DNA of 64,000 bases from Miniphocaeibacter halophilus (lineage in GTDB: Bacteria; Bacillota; Clostridia; Tissierellales; Peptoniphilaceae), in NCBI RefSeq assembly GCF_016458825.1, contig NZ_CP066744.1:377001-441000 (forward strand). The letters run 5' to 3'. The notes beneath the pieces were generated by a model. That model saw only the letters and a list, made by a program, of their open reading frames with translations, was not told the origin of the DNA and searched no databases. Both the position numbers and the translations under genes were made by a program. This document shows, piece by piece, positions 42,813-51,309 of this stretch (its first letter is position 1; every line of letters starts with the position of its first letter).

Positions 42813-43250
42813 TTATTCTTCTAATTCCTTTTCTAGTTTTTTTATTCCATACTTATAGGATATACTAAATATTATCCAAATTAATATACCAAAAATAATT
42901 AACAATAATAAATAAATATATATATCAGTAATTATTGGTGATACAAACGATAAAATCCCTATTGAATTAAGTCCATTAAAATAAACTCCTGGTATTAATA
43001 AGTCTAAATTTCTAAAGGATATTCTTAAGCCTTTCATTGTCATTCTAAGTACGCCTATTAGACAAATAACTCCTACATAGCCTGCAAATATAAAACTGCT
43101 ATACTCTAAATTCTCAAAAAATTCAAAGTACACCCAAGTACAAATTAACAACAAGAGATAAGATAATCTATAGATCTTATTAAATTCTATTAATTCCCTT
43201 TCATCTAATTTGATTTTTTTGTTTTTAAATATCGCCCTAAGTAATGTCAT
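42813..43250 (-). CDS. Membrane protein paired with an XRE regulator
   Basis: 145 residues. A basic cytoplasmic start (LLRAIFKNKKIKLDERELIEFNKIYR) is followed by four hydrophobic helices and a charged C-terminus. It follows the XRE gene by 12 bases with AGGAGG before the ATG. Small membrane partners of XRE repressors are common in Firmicutes, but no biochemical role is established for this type. It may sense envelope state and modulate the repressor (inference). Confidence 0.75.
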   Translation of the reverse strand: MTLLRAIFKNKKIKLDERELIEFNKIYRLSYLLLLICTWVYFEFFENLEYSSFIFAGYVGVICLIGVLRMTMKGLRISFRNLDLLIPGVYFNGLNSIGILSFVSPIITDIYIYLLLLIIFGILIWIIFSISYKYGIKKLEKELEE

Positions 43251-43262
43251 TTTTCCTCCTAA

Positions 43263-43475
43263 CTATATATCCTCTTCATCCCAAAATAAGTCATTTAATG
43301 TTTTATCCAACGCTTTACAAATGTCTATGCATAATTTTAAAGAAGGATTATATTTTCCGTTTTCTATAAGTCCTATGGTCTGTCTGGCAACGCCAACTAC
43401 ATTAGCTAAATCCTCTTGGGAATAATCTTTCATTATTCTAGCTACCTGCATTCTTTTATTTTTTTTATTTTTCAT
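43263..43475 (-). CDS. XRE family transcriptional regulator
   Basis: 70 residues, essentially one helix-turn-helix: ARIMKDYSQEDLANVVGVARQTIGLIENGKYNPSLKLCIDICKALDKTLNDLFW. Similar to YgzD-like repressors. An AGGTG site precedes the ATG. A 7-bp palindrome lies 49 bases upstream. It is the nearest candidate regulator for the 19-nt block at promoter B, 550 bases away, and thus perhaps for promoter A as well. Confidence 0.92.
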   Translation of the reverse strand: MKNKKNKRMQVARIMKDYSQEDLANVVGVARQTIGLIENGKYNPSLKLCIDICKALDKTLNDLFWDEEDI

Positions 43476-43514
43476 AAAGTCACCTTTTATATTTTTTTAT
43501 TAAAATATTGAACT

Positions 43515-43551
43515 ATGTTTATTATACCATTCTTTATGGTATATGTTTATT
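43515..43551 (-). promoter_or_regulatory. Palindrome flanked by direct repeats upstream of the XRE gene
   Basis: ATACCAT-TCTTT-ATGGTAT (43524-43542) is flanked on both sides by ATGTTTATT (43515-43523 and 43543-43551). The right flank continues ATGTTTATTGC, close to the ATGTTTATATTGC of promoter B. Probably an autoregulatory operator. Confidence 0.55.
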
Positions 43552-43591
43552 GCATTAGACATTATTTATTCGGTTATATATTTTAATTTTT

Positions 43592-43615
43592 CAATAAAAA
43601 AAGAGCTTTCGCTCT
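43592..43615 (-). terminator. Terminator of the J-domain-like gene
   Basis: An AGAGC/GCTCT stem with a TTTC loop overlaps the stop codon and is followed by seven T residues in the minus direction. Confidence 0.85.
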
Positions 43616-45518
43616 AATTTTTATTGAAAATATTTTTTATTTTACTTAATATTGTACTACTTTCTTTTTCTTCTGTTTTTAGTGAAGTTTTTTCCAATTC
43701 TTCTATGAAAATATTAGCTTGTAATTCTCTTATATACAAGGCCTCTTCTTTTTTATTGGCAATTTTATAGATAAAATAAATCATAAAGTTGTAAATATCT
43801 GAACTAATTATTAAGGAATCTTTACTCATGCTTTTAACCTTATTAACTTCTTCTTCAGTAATATTTTCGTTTTTATAAGCTTTTAAAAATATTTCATATA
43901 ATTCTATGGTTTTTGTTGGAATTAAATAGGCTAATTCTTCTATTTTCTTTTCTGTTTCTACAAATCTATCTTTACCAAGAACATTACTTTTTAACTCACT
44001 AAAAAAAAGTTGTTGAACTCTTATTGTTTCAACGGAATAATCAAATCCATATTTCTTTAATTCCCCATATATAATGTTTGCTAGGTCTTGGTTGTTTTCA
44101 TCTGTACTTAAAATAAAATACTCATATCTTTTTCTGAAAAAATCTTCCTTCTGATTTTCTGGAATATTATTATTAAAATTAAAATTAGGAATATTTTTCA
44201 TTTCATCTTTTAATTCTTTTGATATTAAACTTTCATCTACGCTATTTATTTCCATTGTATTATATAAATAATCTATTACAGCTTTAGGTATTACAATATA
44301 TTTCTCTTTTAAAAAGTTTAAAATATTTTCCATATCCAATTCTGAATCTTTTAAATATTTTAAGGAATTTTCCCAATTTTCTATATTTGAGTATAATTCC
44401 TGGTCTGATATTATTTCTTCTATGGTAAAGTTACCTTTTATATAGTCCTTTTTTACTAGTATCTTCTTAAGGTCCTTAGAAAGATATTCATATTTATCTA
44501 TAATTAAATTCTTGCTTATATTTTTCAAATTAGTTGGAATAAGGTCTAATTTATTTTCAAACCAAATAGAATATGCTAGGTCATATTCACTTTTTGAATA
44601 TTCTACAAATCCTTTTAAAAATATATTTAAATATTCCGGTACATAGTCCTTAGTATTTAACTCGAAAATACTTTCATCTATTTTAGAAAAATCCTCTAAG
44701 GAGTTTCCTTCTAATATTTTTTCATAAAAAGTATATATATCATCTTCAATTTTTTCTACTTGTTTAAATATCTCTAAGGTATTTTTTAAATCTAATGGAT
44801 TAGCTTTACTTTTTTCAATATCATCTAATAATCCAACTGTTACCTTTAGTAGTTTTAAATCCTTGTCCTTAGGATTAAGTTTTTCTGCCTTATTAAATAG
44901 TATTTCCAAATTTTTAATATCCTTATAGCCATTATTTAGTTGAAAGAAGATTTCATATCTTAAATTATAGAATTTAAGATTTTCTTCAAAACTAAAATCA
45001 TCAATATTATAAATCATATAATTTGGTGTATTTAGAATTTCATCTTTTATTTCTGATTTATTTTTAAAAAGATTGAATTTTTTTATTATAAATTCTAAGG
45101 TTTCCCTAGGTATTGCTTGATAATTATAATATACAAATTTTTCTAAATTCTTAATTAAATTATCATATACTATTCCTATAGACTGGTCCAATTTATCATA
45201 GTAATTATTCCAATATTCTATTGTAATAATTTCTTTAAATTTTTTTGATATTTCAAGTTCTGTAATTTTAAGTTTATTTGGCTTGTCTTTACTTGATTCA
45301 ACTTTATTATGTTCCTTATTATTATTTTTATCTTCACTATTTTCTTTTTTAGGAGCATCAATTTTTTTAATTAATAAACTATAAATCTTTAATAAATCTT
45401 TAAATTCCTGTGAATTTTTGTCAGATATTTTATTTGTTTTTCTATAAAATGCTTTTTTTATTTCTTCTTTATTAACTGTCGGTTCTATTTCCAATGTTTC
45501 CCATATATTCAAAACCAA
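43614..45518 (-). CDS. Large helical protein with degenerate J domain
   Basis: 634 residues. Residues 3-45 (IWETLEIEPTVNKEEIKKAFYRKTNKISDKNSQEFKD, here described in parts) follow the J-domain pattern, but the HPD tripeptide that stimulates DnaK is replaced by ISD. A Lys/Asn/Glu-rich linker (about 52-80) leads to some 550 residues of Leu/Lys/Asp-rich helices resembling tetratricopeptide-like solenoids. No signal peptide. The function is unknown; loss of HPD means it cannot be a normal DnaK co-chaperone. It is monocistronic. Confidence 0.7.
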   Translation of the reverse strand: MVLNIWETLEIEPTVNKEEIKKAFYRKTNKISDKNSQEFKDLLKIYSLLIKKIDAPKKENSEDKNNNKEHNKVESSKDKPNKLKITELEISKKFKEIITIEYWNNYYDKLDQSIGIVYDNLIKNLEKFVYYNYQAIPRETLEFIIKKFNLFKNKSEIKDEILNTPNYMIYNIDDFSFEENLKFYNLRYEIFFQLNNGYKDIKNLEILFNKAEKLNPKDKDLKLLKVTVGLLDDIEKSKANPLDLKNTLEIFKQVEKIEDDIYTFYEKILEGNSLEDFSKIDESIFELNTKDYVPEYLNIFLKGFVEYSKSEYDLAYSIWFENKLDLIPTNLKNISKNLIIDKYEYLSKDLKKILVKKDYIKGNFTIEEIISDQELYSNIENWENSLKYLKDSELDMENILNFLKEKYIVIPKAVIDYLYNTMEINSVDESLISKELKDEMKNIPNFNFNNNIPENQKEDFFRKRYEYFILSTDENNQDLANIIYGELKKYGFDYSVETIRVQQLFFSELKSNVLGKDRFVETEKKIEELAYLIPTKTIELYEIFLKAYKNENITEEEVNKVKSMSKDSLIISSDIYNFMIYFIYKIANKKEEALYIRELQANIFIEELEKTSLKTEEKESSTILSKIKNIFNKN

Positions 45519-45615
45519 TACCTCCTTTCGTTAATTATTACTTAATTAAGTATATATAAAAAAGTATAAAAAGTATATTTTCTCCTAGTTTAAAATTAAT
45601 CTTTAAAGTATTTTT

Positions 45616-46635
45616 TTAATTTGATAATTTTAAATCCCCGTCTTTAATCCAATTCATATTATATAGTTTTTTATAGGTTATATAGGAAATTAAGGCCGGT
45701 AATGCTATATGTAATAAAAATATGGCACCAAGAATATAGGTGGTAGAATAATTTCCACTCATTGCATTAAAGGTTCCAATTTGACCTACTAAACCACTTG
45801 TACCCATTCCGGAACCTAAGGGAGTATTTTCCATTTTAAACACCAAGGTTGCTATTGGTCCAATTATGGCTGAAGATACTATTGAAGGAAGCATTATTTT
45901 CCAATTCCTAATTATATTTGGCATTTGTAACATTGATGTACCGACTCCTTGAGCAACAAGCCCTTCTAATCCATTTTCTTTAAAGGATATAACTGCAAAG
46001 CCTACCATATGACAACAGCAACCAATTGTTGCCGCCCCTCCTGCTAAACCAGATAATGACAACATCATACATAGGGCAGCTGAAGAAATAGGTAGGGTTA
46101 AAACTATTCCTACTACAACAGACACTAATATTCCCATTAAAAATGGTTGAGTTGTTGTTGCAAACATTATAAAATTTCCAATTAATTTCATTATATAGTT
46201 TATTTTAGGACCAATGAAGTTAGCAATTATTATTCCTATTAGAACCGTCACTACAGGAGTTAAAATAATATCTAATTTTGTTTCTTTAGAAATTGCTTTT
46301 CCAAATTCCACTGCAAATATCGTTGCAATATAAACACCTACCGGCCCTCCAAGTTCATAGCCTGCCACTCCTACTACAGCCGATGAAAATAAAACCAAAT
46401 CCGGAGCTTTTAAAGCATAGGCAATTGCCACTGCTATTGCAGGTCCTGTTGCGCTTTGTGCAACCGGCCATAAGACATCTGTTAAAAATTTTATATATAA
46501 TTCCTGTCCAATAGTATTTAGTATTGTTCCTACTAGTAGTGAGGCAAATAGTCCATAAGCCATAGCCCCCATTGCATCTATTAAATATATTCTTGGACTA
46601 ATAAAAATATTCTTTTTAAGCAAAAATTTTTTCAT
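45616..46635 (-). CDS. PTS-EIIC-like (PTS_EIIC_2) integral membrane permease
   Basis: 339 residues with about nine membrane helices. It matches the PTS_EIIC_2 type: IFISPRIYLIDAMGAMAYGLFASLLVGTI at the start, SATGPAIAVAIAYAL, GGPVGVYIATIFAVEFGK, and LPISSAALCMMLSLSGLAGGAATIGCCCHMVGFA. No IIA or IIB domains or genes are nearby, so transport may not be coupled to phosphorylation. Substrate is unknown. It is monocistronic. Confidence 0.85.
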   Translation of the reverse strand: MKKFLLKKNIFISPRIYLIDAMGAMAYGLFASLLVGTILNTIGQELYIKFLTDVLWPVAQSATGPAIAVAIAYALKAPDLVLFSSAVVGVAGYELGGPVGVYIATIFAVEFGKAISKETKLDIILTPVVTVLIGIIIANFIGPKINYIMKLIGNFIMFATTTQPFLMGILVSVVVGIVLTLPISSAALCMMLSLSGLAGGAATIGCCCHMVGFAVISFKENGLEGLVAQGVGTSMLQMPNIIRNWKIMLPSIVSSAIIGPIATLVFKMENTPLGSGMGTSGLVGQIGTFNAMSGNYSTTYILGAIFLLHIALPALISYITYKKLYNMNWIKDGDLKLSN

Positions 46636-46750
46636 TATTTTTCCCCTTTTTCTTTATATTATATCCTATTTTATTTCTCCGTAGAATAAACTTTGTTATT
46701 TTATTAAATTATTCTTTTAATTATTTAATTTTTTTATAAAAATGTTAAAT

Positions 46751-46792
46751 AAAAAAAAACCTAAAGAATAGTATCTACTATTTCTTTAGGTT
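46751..46792 (-). terminator. Terminator of the pirin-ferredoxin-GNAT operon
   Basis: An 11-bp stem AACCTAAAGAA/TTCTTTAGGTT continued by TAGTA/TACTA, then nine T residues in the minus direction. Confidence 0.92.
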
Positions 46793-46799
46793 ATATTTA

Positions 46800-47078
46800 T
46801 TATTTTCCGTATTCTACTTCTTTATATTCAGGATGTCTGTCAAACATCATTCTTGCTGTTGGACATAAGGGAATAATTTTAATTCCATTTTCCCTTGCAT
46901 AGTTAACTGCAGTTTCTATTAACTTCCCTGCAATACCCTGTCCTCTATAATTATCATCTACAAAGGTATGGTCAATTATAATGAATTCATTGGAAGATTT
47001 AGAAAAAGTTGATTCTCCAACTTCCTTATCCCCATCATAAGCAGCAAATCTTTTTTCTTCAATTTTATATTCTATCAT
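46800..47078 (-). CDS. YjdJ-type GNAT N-acetyltransferase
   Basis: 92 residues, the short Acetyltransf_CG type: FAAYDGDKEVGESTF, then VDDNYRGQGIAGKLIETAVNYARENGIKIIPLCPTARMMFDRHPEY. The acetyl-CoA loop is YRGQGIAGKL. The substrate is unknown. It is 9 bases after a ferredoxin-like gene; the same pair is known as yjdI-yjdJ in E. coli, so the association is conserved. Confidence 0.9.
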   Translation of the reverse strand: MIEYKIEEKRFAAYDGDKEVGESTFSKSSNEFIIIDHTFVDDNYRGQGIAGKLIETAVNYARENGIKIIPLCPTARMMFDRHPEYKEVEYGK

Positions 47079-47087
47079 TTTTTTCTC

Positions 47088-47351
47088 CTATGGTCTTACA
47101 AATTCTTCTTCTTTTAATTTATATTTTAATGCTCCAGACGGACAAATATCAATTACTTCTCTAATTTTTTCAACTCTTTCATCTTTTGGAAGTATCCAAG
47201 GCTTTCTTTCCAAGTTAAATGTTTCAGGATCTCCTTTAACACATTTGCCGGCATGTTGACAAATATCTTTATTAAAATACACGTCTATTTCGTTTCCACT
47301 ATATTTACGGTATCCTTCATTTAATAATACTTCTTCTGTTTTCTTTTCCAT
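47088..47351 (-). CDS. YjdI-type divergent 4Fe-4S mono-cluster protein
   Basis: 87 residues of the Fer4_19 type, with cysteines at 31 and 37 (DICQHAGKCVKG) and 70 (DICPSGALKY). It is predicted to bind one iron-sulfur cluster; function is unknown. It is between the pirin and GNAT genes in one operon. Three cysteines plus His33 may complete the cluster ligands (inference). Confidence 0.9.
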   Translation of the reverse strand: MEKKTEEVLLNEGYRKYSGNEIDVYFNKDICQHAGKCVKGDPETFNLERKPWILPKDERVEKIREVIDICPSGALKYKLKEEEFVRP

Positions 47352-47366
47352 GCTATCCCCCTATAA

Positions 47367-48065
47367 TTATTCTTTATTCATTTCTAATATCATAATGTGG
47401 GACTTTTCTACAGCTTCAATTTTTAAATCTTCCTCTATTACTTCCATTCCGTCACGCATAAACATTTCAATGTCATTTATTTTACTCTTACCTTCAATTT
47501 GAACTATATAGGCTTGTCTTCCTTCTTCTACTTTAAATTCAAGTTCTTTTCCTTCATCTAGTTCAGTAACATAAATATTGAAATCTTGGTGTAGCTTTAC
47601 ATTTGCATCTCCATCTACGCTTGAAACTATATGAAGCCATTTGTTTTTTCTGTCATCCCAATTATATCTAAAATCCCCGTAGTTAGGTGTATACCCATTT
47701 TTGTCCGGCACTACCCAAATTTGAAGAAATCTTAAAGTTTCATCACCATAATTCATTTCACTATGGTAAACTCCTGTACCGGCACTCATATATTGAACTT
47801 GGCCTCTTGTTAATGTATGTTCATTACCCATACTATCTGTATGAGTTAATTGACCATCAACTACATAGGATACTATTTCCATATTCATATGTGGATGTAA
47901 AGTAAATCCCTTGCCGGCTTTAACTAAGTCATCATTAATAACTCTAAGTCTTCCAAAATTTATATTATTTGGATTATAATATTCTGCAAAGGAAAAATGA
48001 AATCTACTTCTTAACCAACCTAAATCACTTTGTCCTAGGTATTCGTTGTTTATTCTTTTTAACAT
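47367..48065 (-). CDS. Pirin family protein (YhaK/YhhW-like bicupin)
   Basis: 232 residues from the ATG at 48065, which has a strong AAGGAGG site; a longer reading would add an unlike N-terminus. The N-terminal cupin has the metal-binding set in FTLHPHMNMEIVSYV and GTGVYHSEMN. Family members are bicupins, some with quercetinase activity, often induced by stress. First gene of the pirin-ferredoxin-GNAT operon. Two palindromic repeats lie upstream. Confidence 0.92.
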   Translation of the reverse strand: MLKRINNEYLGQSDLGWLRSRFHFSFAEYYNPNNINFGRLRVINDDLVKAGKGFTLHPHMNMEIVSYVVDGQLTHTDSMGNEHTLTRGQVQYMSAGTGVYHSEMNYGDETLRFLQIWVVPDKNGYTPNYGDFRYNWDDRKNKWLHIVSSVDGDANVKLHQDFNIYVTELDEGKELEFKVEEGRQAYIVQIEGKSKINDIEMFMRDGMEVIEEDLKIEAVEKSHIMILEMNKE

Positions 48066-48149
48066 ATTACTTCCTCCTTGGTTTTCATCCCTTATGTTTA
48101 CAATTATTTTACAGTAATCCATTATAATTATTTTTTACTCCAAGTCATT

Positions 48150-48275
48150 TATACCACTAATTAGTGACATTAAACATTAAATTTATGGTAGATAATTTTT
48201 TATTAGTTACTGTATTTATGCCAAATAAATTTCCCGAGTTATATATACCACTAATTAGTAGTTTTAAACATTATA
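48150..48275 (-). repeat. Two palindromic operator-like repeats upstream of the pirin operon
   Basis: Both copies read TATACCACTAATTAGT followed by a variable 4-6 bases and TTAAACATTA. The centre CACTAATTAGTG (48155-48166) is a perfect 12-bp palindrome, and the second (48249-48260) differs in the last base. Copies are 94 bases apart. On the minus strand each is followed by a TATA-like box. Confidence 0.65.
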
Positions 48276-48507
48276 CTATTACAATAACTTTTTAATCCAA
48301 TATTTTTTATTTCCTCAAATTTTCCTTTAAATTATTATAATTCTTATATTTAAAATATTTATTATTTTAAACATAAATTATCCAATTAAAATATATGTAA
48401 GCCTTGTAAATACACTATTTATTTAACCTAATTAGCTTTTTAAAACTAAATTATTTTTTTCTATTAATAACAATTTACTGATACACTTTTTGGCATATAA
48501 GTAAATT

Positions 48508-48538
48508 AAATTGTTTAATCTGTTACAATCTTTTGTAA
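48508..48538 (+). promoter_or_regulatory. Promoter of the YitT-family gene
   Basis: TTACAA and TATAAT separated by 17 bases, the -10 lying about 35 bases before the ATG. Coordinates are approximate. Confidence 0.55.
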
Positions 48539-48585
48539 ATTATGGTATAATTTCCTTGTAAATTTTATTGAAGGGAAGTGAAAAT

Positions 48586-49434
48586 ATGAAAACTATAAAG
48601 AAAAATAGTTTTATAAATTATTTTTATATGATATTAGGAACATTTTTTATTACAATAGGACTTAATGTATTTCTAGTCCCTAGTGAAATAGTTTCCGGCG
48701 GTATTAGTGGTATAAGTGTAATCTTGTACCATACAATAGGAATTTCCCCAGATGTTTCTATACTTATTTCAAATATACCCTTATTAGGATTAAGCCTATA
48801 TTTCTTAGGAAAGAAATATACATTGAATACTATATTTTGTGCTTTTTTACTTCCTGTTTTTATTAGGATTTTTAATTTTATTCCCCAATATTCAGGCGAT
48901 ATTTTTATTGCAACTATTTTTGGAGGAGTATTTACAGGAACTGGCGCCGGTTTAATTTTTAAAGCTGGAAGCTCAAGTGGTGGAACTGCTATTTTACAAC
49001 AGATTATTCATGATAAGTTTAAGATACCTCTAGGAACATCTATAATTTTAATTGATGGTTTAATATTACTTGGAGCTTTTTATTTTTTTGATGTTACAAC
49101 AGGACTTTATTCAACTATATCTCTATTTATAATAGGAAAAACTGTAGATATTGTACAGTCAGGAGGAACTCCGGCAAAAACCGCATTAATAATTTCTAAT
49201 AAAACTGAATTTTTAACTTCTGAATTAATGCGTTCACTACAAATAGGTGCAACCTTATTAAAAGGTCAGGGGGCTTATTCTAAAGAAAAAAAGGACGTAT
49301 TATTATGTACTTTTCCGGAAAAGAAAATAGTAGCAGTTAAAAGTAAAATATTTCAAGTTGATCCTAATGCCTTTTGTATAGTTGTTGATGCTAAAGAAGT
49401 TATTGGAAATAGATGGGAGAGTTTTATTCCTTAA
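48586..49434 (+). CDS. YitT family membrane protein
   Basis: 282 residues from the ATG at 48586, preceded by AAGGGA; an in-frame TTG further up overlaps that site. The N-terminal module has five to six helices (GTFFITIGLNVFLVPSEIVSGGISGISVILY, GAGLIFKAGSSSGGTAILQQII), and the C-terminal cytoplasmic DUF2179 domain (about 200-282) includes GATLLKGQGAYSKEKKDVLLC. Function is not established; a transport role is suspected. Monocistronic. Confidence 0.93.
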   Translation: MKTIKKNSFINYFYMILGTFFITIGLNVFLVPSEIVSGGISGISVILYHTIGISPDVSILISNIPLLGLSLYFLGKKYTLNTIFCAFLLPVFIRIFNFIPQYSGDIFIATIFGGVFTGTGAGLIFKAGSSSGGTAILQQIIHDKFKIPLGTSIILIDGLILLGAFYFFDVTTGLYSTISLFIIGKTVDIVQSGGTPAKTALIISNKTEFLTSELMRSLQIGATLLKGQGAYSKEKKDVLLCTFPEKKIVAVKSKIFQVDPNAFCIVVDAKEVIGNRWESFIP

Positions 49435-49464
49435 AAAAACCTACTCTTTTTAGAGCAGGTTTTA
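49434..49464. terminator. Bidirectional terminator between yitT-type gene and methyltransferase
   Basis: An 11-bp stem with one mismatch (49436-49446 with 49453-49463) and T-rich loop, between convergent genes. Confidence 0.85.
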
Positions 49465-50280
49465 TTTTCTAATATCCCAAAATATAATTGCCATTTTAGT
49501 TTTATATTTTATATTTACTACCTTGTCTTTTGATATTTCTAATATTGTTTTTTTAAAATCCAATTTGTTTTCCTCAAATATTTTTTCGTATTTTCTAGAA
49601 TATCTTTCATAGGCTTTTTCTGCTGTAATGTTTTTTTCTGTTTCTTCTTCTACATATGAAATTTCAGGACTATAGCCCTTTAACCATAGTATATTAAAAA
49701 TTGCCTGTACCGATTCTCTGTCATTGTGAGGGTCATAACGCTTTATTTTTGGTATTTTAGTTTTTAGGTATTCCTCTATATTGTCCTTACTTTCTATAAA
49801 TTGATTGACCATACAATATTTTTTTGAAGACTTTATTAGATTATTAAGGCCTTCAGGAGTTCTTACTGGTGGACACATTGAGGCATATGATAAATCAAAT
49901 TTTTTATTCCAATTCATCTTTTCCAATTCAACTTCATCCCACTTTGTTTTTACAAATTTAAGATTAGTAAGCTTTTCCCTTTTTGCATTTTCTTCTGCAA
50001 ATTTTAGCATATTATTGGAAATATCCGTTACTGTAACAGTTCTAGCCTGTTTTGCTAAGGGAATTGCATACCTTCCACTACCACCACAAATATCTATAAT
50101 ATCTGCATTATTTAAAATATTCTTTTTTTCTAAATAATCTAAAACCTGTTCTGTAATAGAGTCATCATCTTTTAACTGGGAAATATTATATTTTTCTGCC
50201 CTATTGTCCCACATCGTTTCTGAATCTTTATTATAATCATAATTTCTTCTTAGTATATTTTCATATTCTTTTATATCCAA
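49462..50280 (-). CDS. Class I SAM-dependent methyltransferase
   Basis: About 272 residues. Motif I is DIICGGSGRYAIPLA, then VTVTDISNNMLKFA and KTKWDEVELEKMNWNKKFDLSYASMCPPV, the usual Rossmann order. The C-terminal ~110 residues are specific and lysine-rich. No ATG is available: an AAAGGTG site sits 7 bases before a TTG (50278-50280), while a GTG (50287-50289) overlaps the site. I favour the TTG. The substrate is unknown. Confidence 0.8.
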   Translation of the reverse strand: MDIKEYENILRRNYDYNKDSETMWDNRAEKYNISQLKDDDSITEQVLDYLEKKNILNNADIIDICGGSGRYAIPLAKQARTVTVTDISNNMLKFAEENAKREKLTNLKFVKTKWDEVELEKMNWNKKFDLSYASMCPPVRTPEGLNNLIKSSKKYCMVNQFIESKDNIEEYLKTKIPKIKRYDPHNDRESVQAIFNILWLKGYSPEISYVEEETEKNITAEKAYERYSRKYEKIFEENKLDFKKTILEISKDKVVNIKYKTKMAIIFWDIRK

Positions 50281-50344
50281 ATCTATCACCTTTGTTTTTA
50301 TAGTAATTATTTAATACCCATTATCATTAATTTTATCATACACA

Positions 50345-50370
50345 AAAAAGAAGGCGTAACCCTTCTTTTT
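50345..50370 (-). terminator. Terminator of the PHP-family gene
   Basis: A 10-bp stem (50345-50354 with 50361-50370), 6-base loop and T run in the minus direction. Confidence 0.88.
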
Positions 50371-50407
50371 CTTCTATATCTATTATTTATATTTTAAAAT
50401 TCTACCC

Positions 50408-51121
50408 TTAATTTAAGCCAATAAATTTTTTTAATTTTTCAACATTATTATTTAAGATTAAATCATCATCTACTTCTAATTTTTCCAGTAATTCATAGGC
50501 TAAATCGAATTTACCTACCCAACTCGGATCATGGGCGTCGGAACTAACTATTATTGGAACTTTATACTGGTGACATAGTTTTAGCATTGTTTTATAGTTT
50601 TCATAGCAATTCAACCTTTGTTCTTTCTTTCCTAGTGAACTATTATTCACTTCTAAAGCTACCCTATACTCTTTTGCCCCTTGTACTAGCCTTTCATAAT
50701 CTAAAGGAGTGTTGTCATCATCTGGGTGGGAAATTAGGCGAACCTTATGATTTTTCATACAGTTAATAACATTATCGGTGTTTTTTTCCCTTCCTTCATC
50801 CTTGTAGCATAATCTATGAATTCCTGCAATTGCATAATCTAATAAATCGATATATTCTTCTTCAAGTGATAGTTTCCCATTGTTTAAAACATTGATTTCA
50901 CATCCGTGAATTACTTCTACTCCCTTAATAATTCTAGGTATTACCTCTAAGTTTGAGTAATAAAACGAGTCAACAGTACCTGGAATTCCCGGTCCATGCT
51001 CACTAATTCCTATAAGCTCTAATCCTTTTTCTTTTGCAGCTGCTGCCATATCCCTTATTGTTCCGTAGGCATGACCACTGGCCAATGTGTGCATATGAAT
51101 ATCTGCTAGTAATCTTTTCAT
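50408..51121 (-). CDS. PHP domain phosphatase, YcdX-like
   Basis: 237 residues. The metal-binding PHP motifs are DIHMHTLASGHA (7-18), GISEHGPG, HGCEIN, AGIHR, ISHPDDD and SSDAHDP. These define the YcdX-like trinuclear-metal hydrolase group, whose members act on phosphate esters; the true substrate is unknown. It is monocistronic with a terminator, upstream of the methyltransferase gene. Confidence 0.9.
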   Translation of the reverse strand: MKRLLADIHMHTLASGHAYGTIRDMAAAAKEKGLELIGISEHGPGIPGTVDSFYYSNLEVIPRIIKGVEVIHGCEINVLNNGKLSLEEEYIDLLDYAIAGIHRLCYKDEGREKNTDNVINCMKNHKVRLISHPDDDNTPLDYERLVQGAKEYRVALEVNNSSLGKKEQRLNCYENYKTMLKLCHQYKVPIIVSSDAHDPSWVGKFDLAYELLEKLEVDDDLILNNNVEKLKKFIGLN

Positions 51122-51280
51122 AAGATAATAATCTCCTTTTTAAATCTATCTAGAGTCCTAGTATTAATTATATCATGGTCTTTGTAACTTCATTTATACT
51201 CTTATATTTAGCTAAATGGTTTTGTAGGTATTTTATATTTTCAATATTTTTAAATAGGATTTTAAATAACTGCTTTACAC

Positions 51281-51309
51281 AAAAAAAGAAGGGTGGTTCC
51301 CTTCTTTTT
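51281..51309 (-). terminator. Terminator of the liv operon
   Basis: An 11-bp stem (51283-51293 with 51299-51309) overlapping the livF stop, with T residues following. Confidence 0.93.

Larger units (their letters stand above)
48066..48585. other. Intergenic region between divergent pirin operon and yitT-type gene
   Basis: About 520 bases with no credible ORF. It holds the two palindromic repeats (48148-48180 and 48244-48276), an unstructured A/T-rich stretch (48300-48480), and the promoter of the plus-strand gene. Confidence 0.7.
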
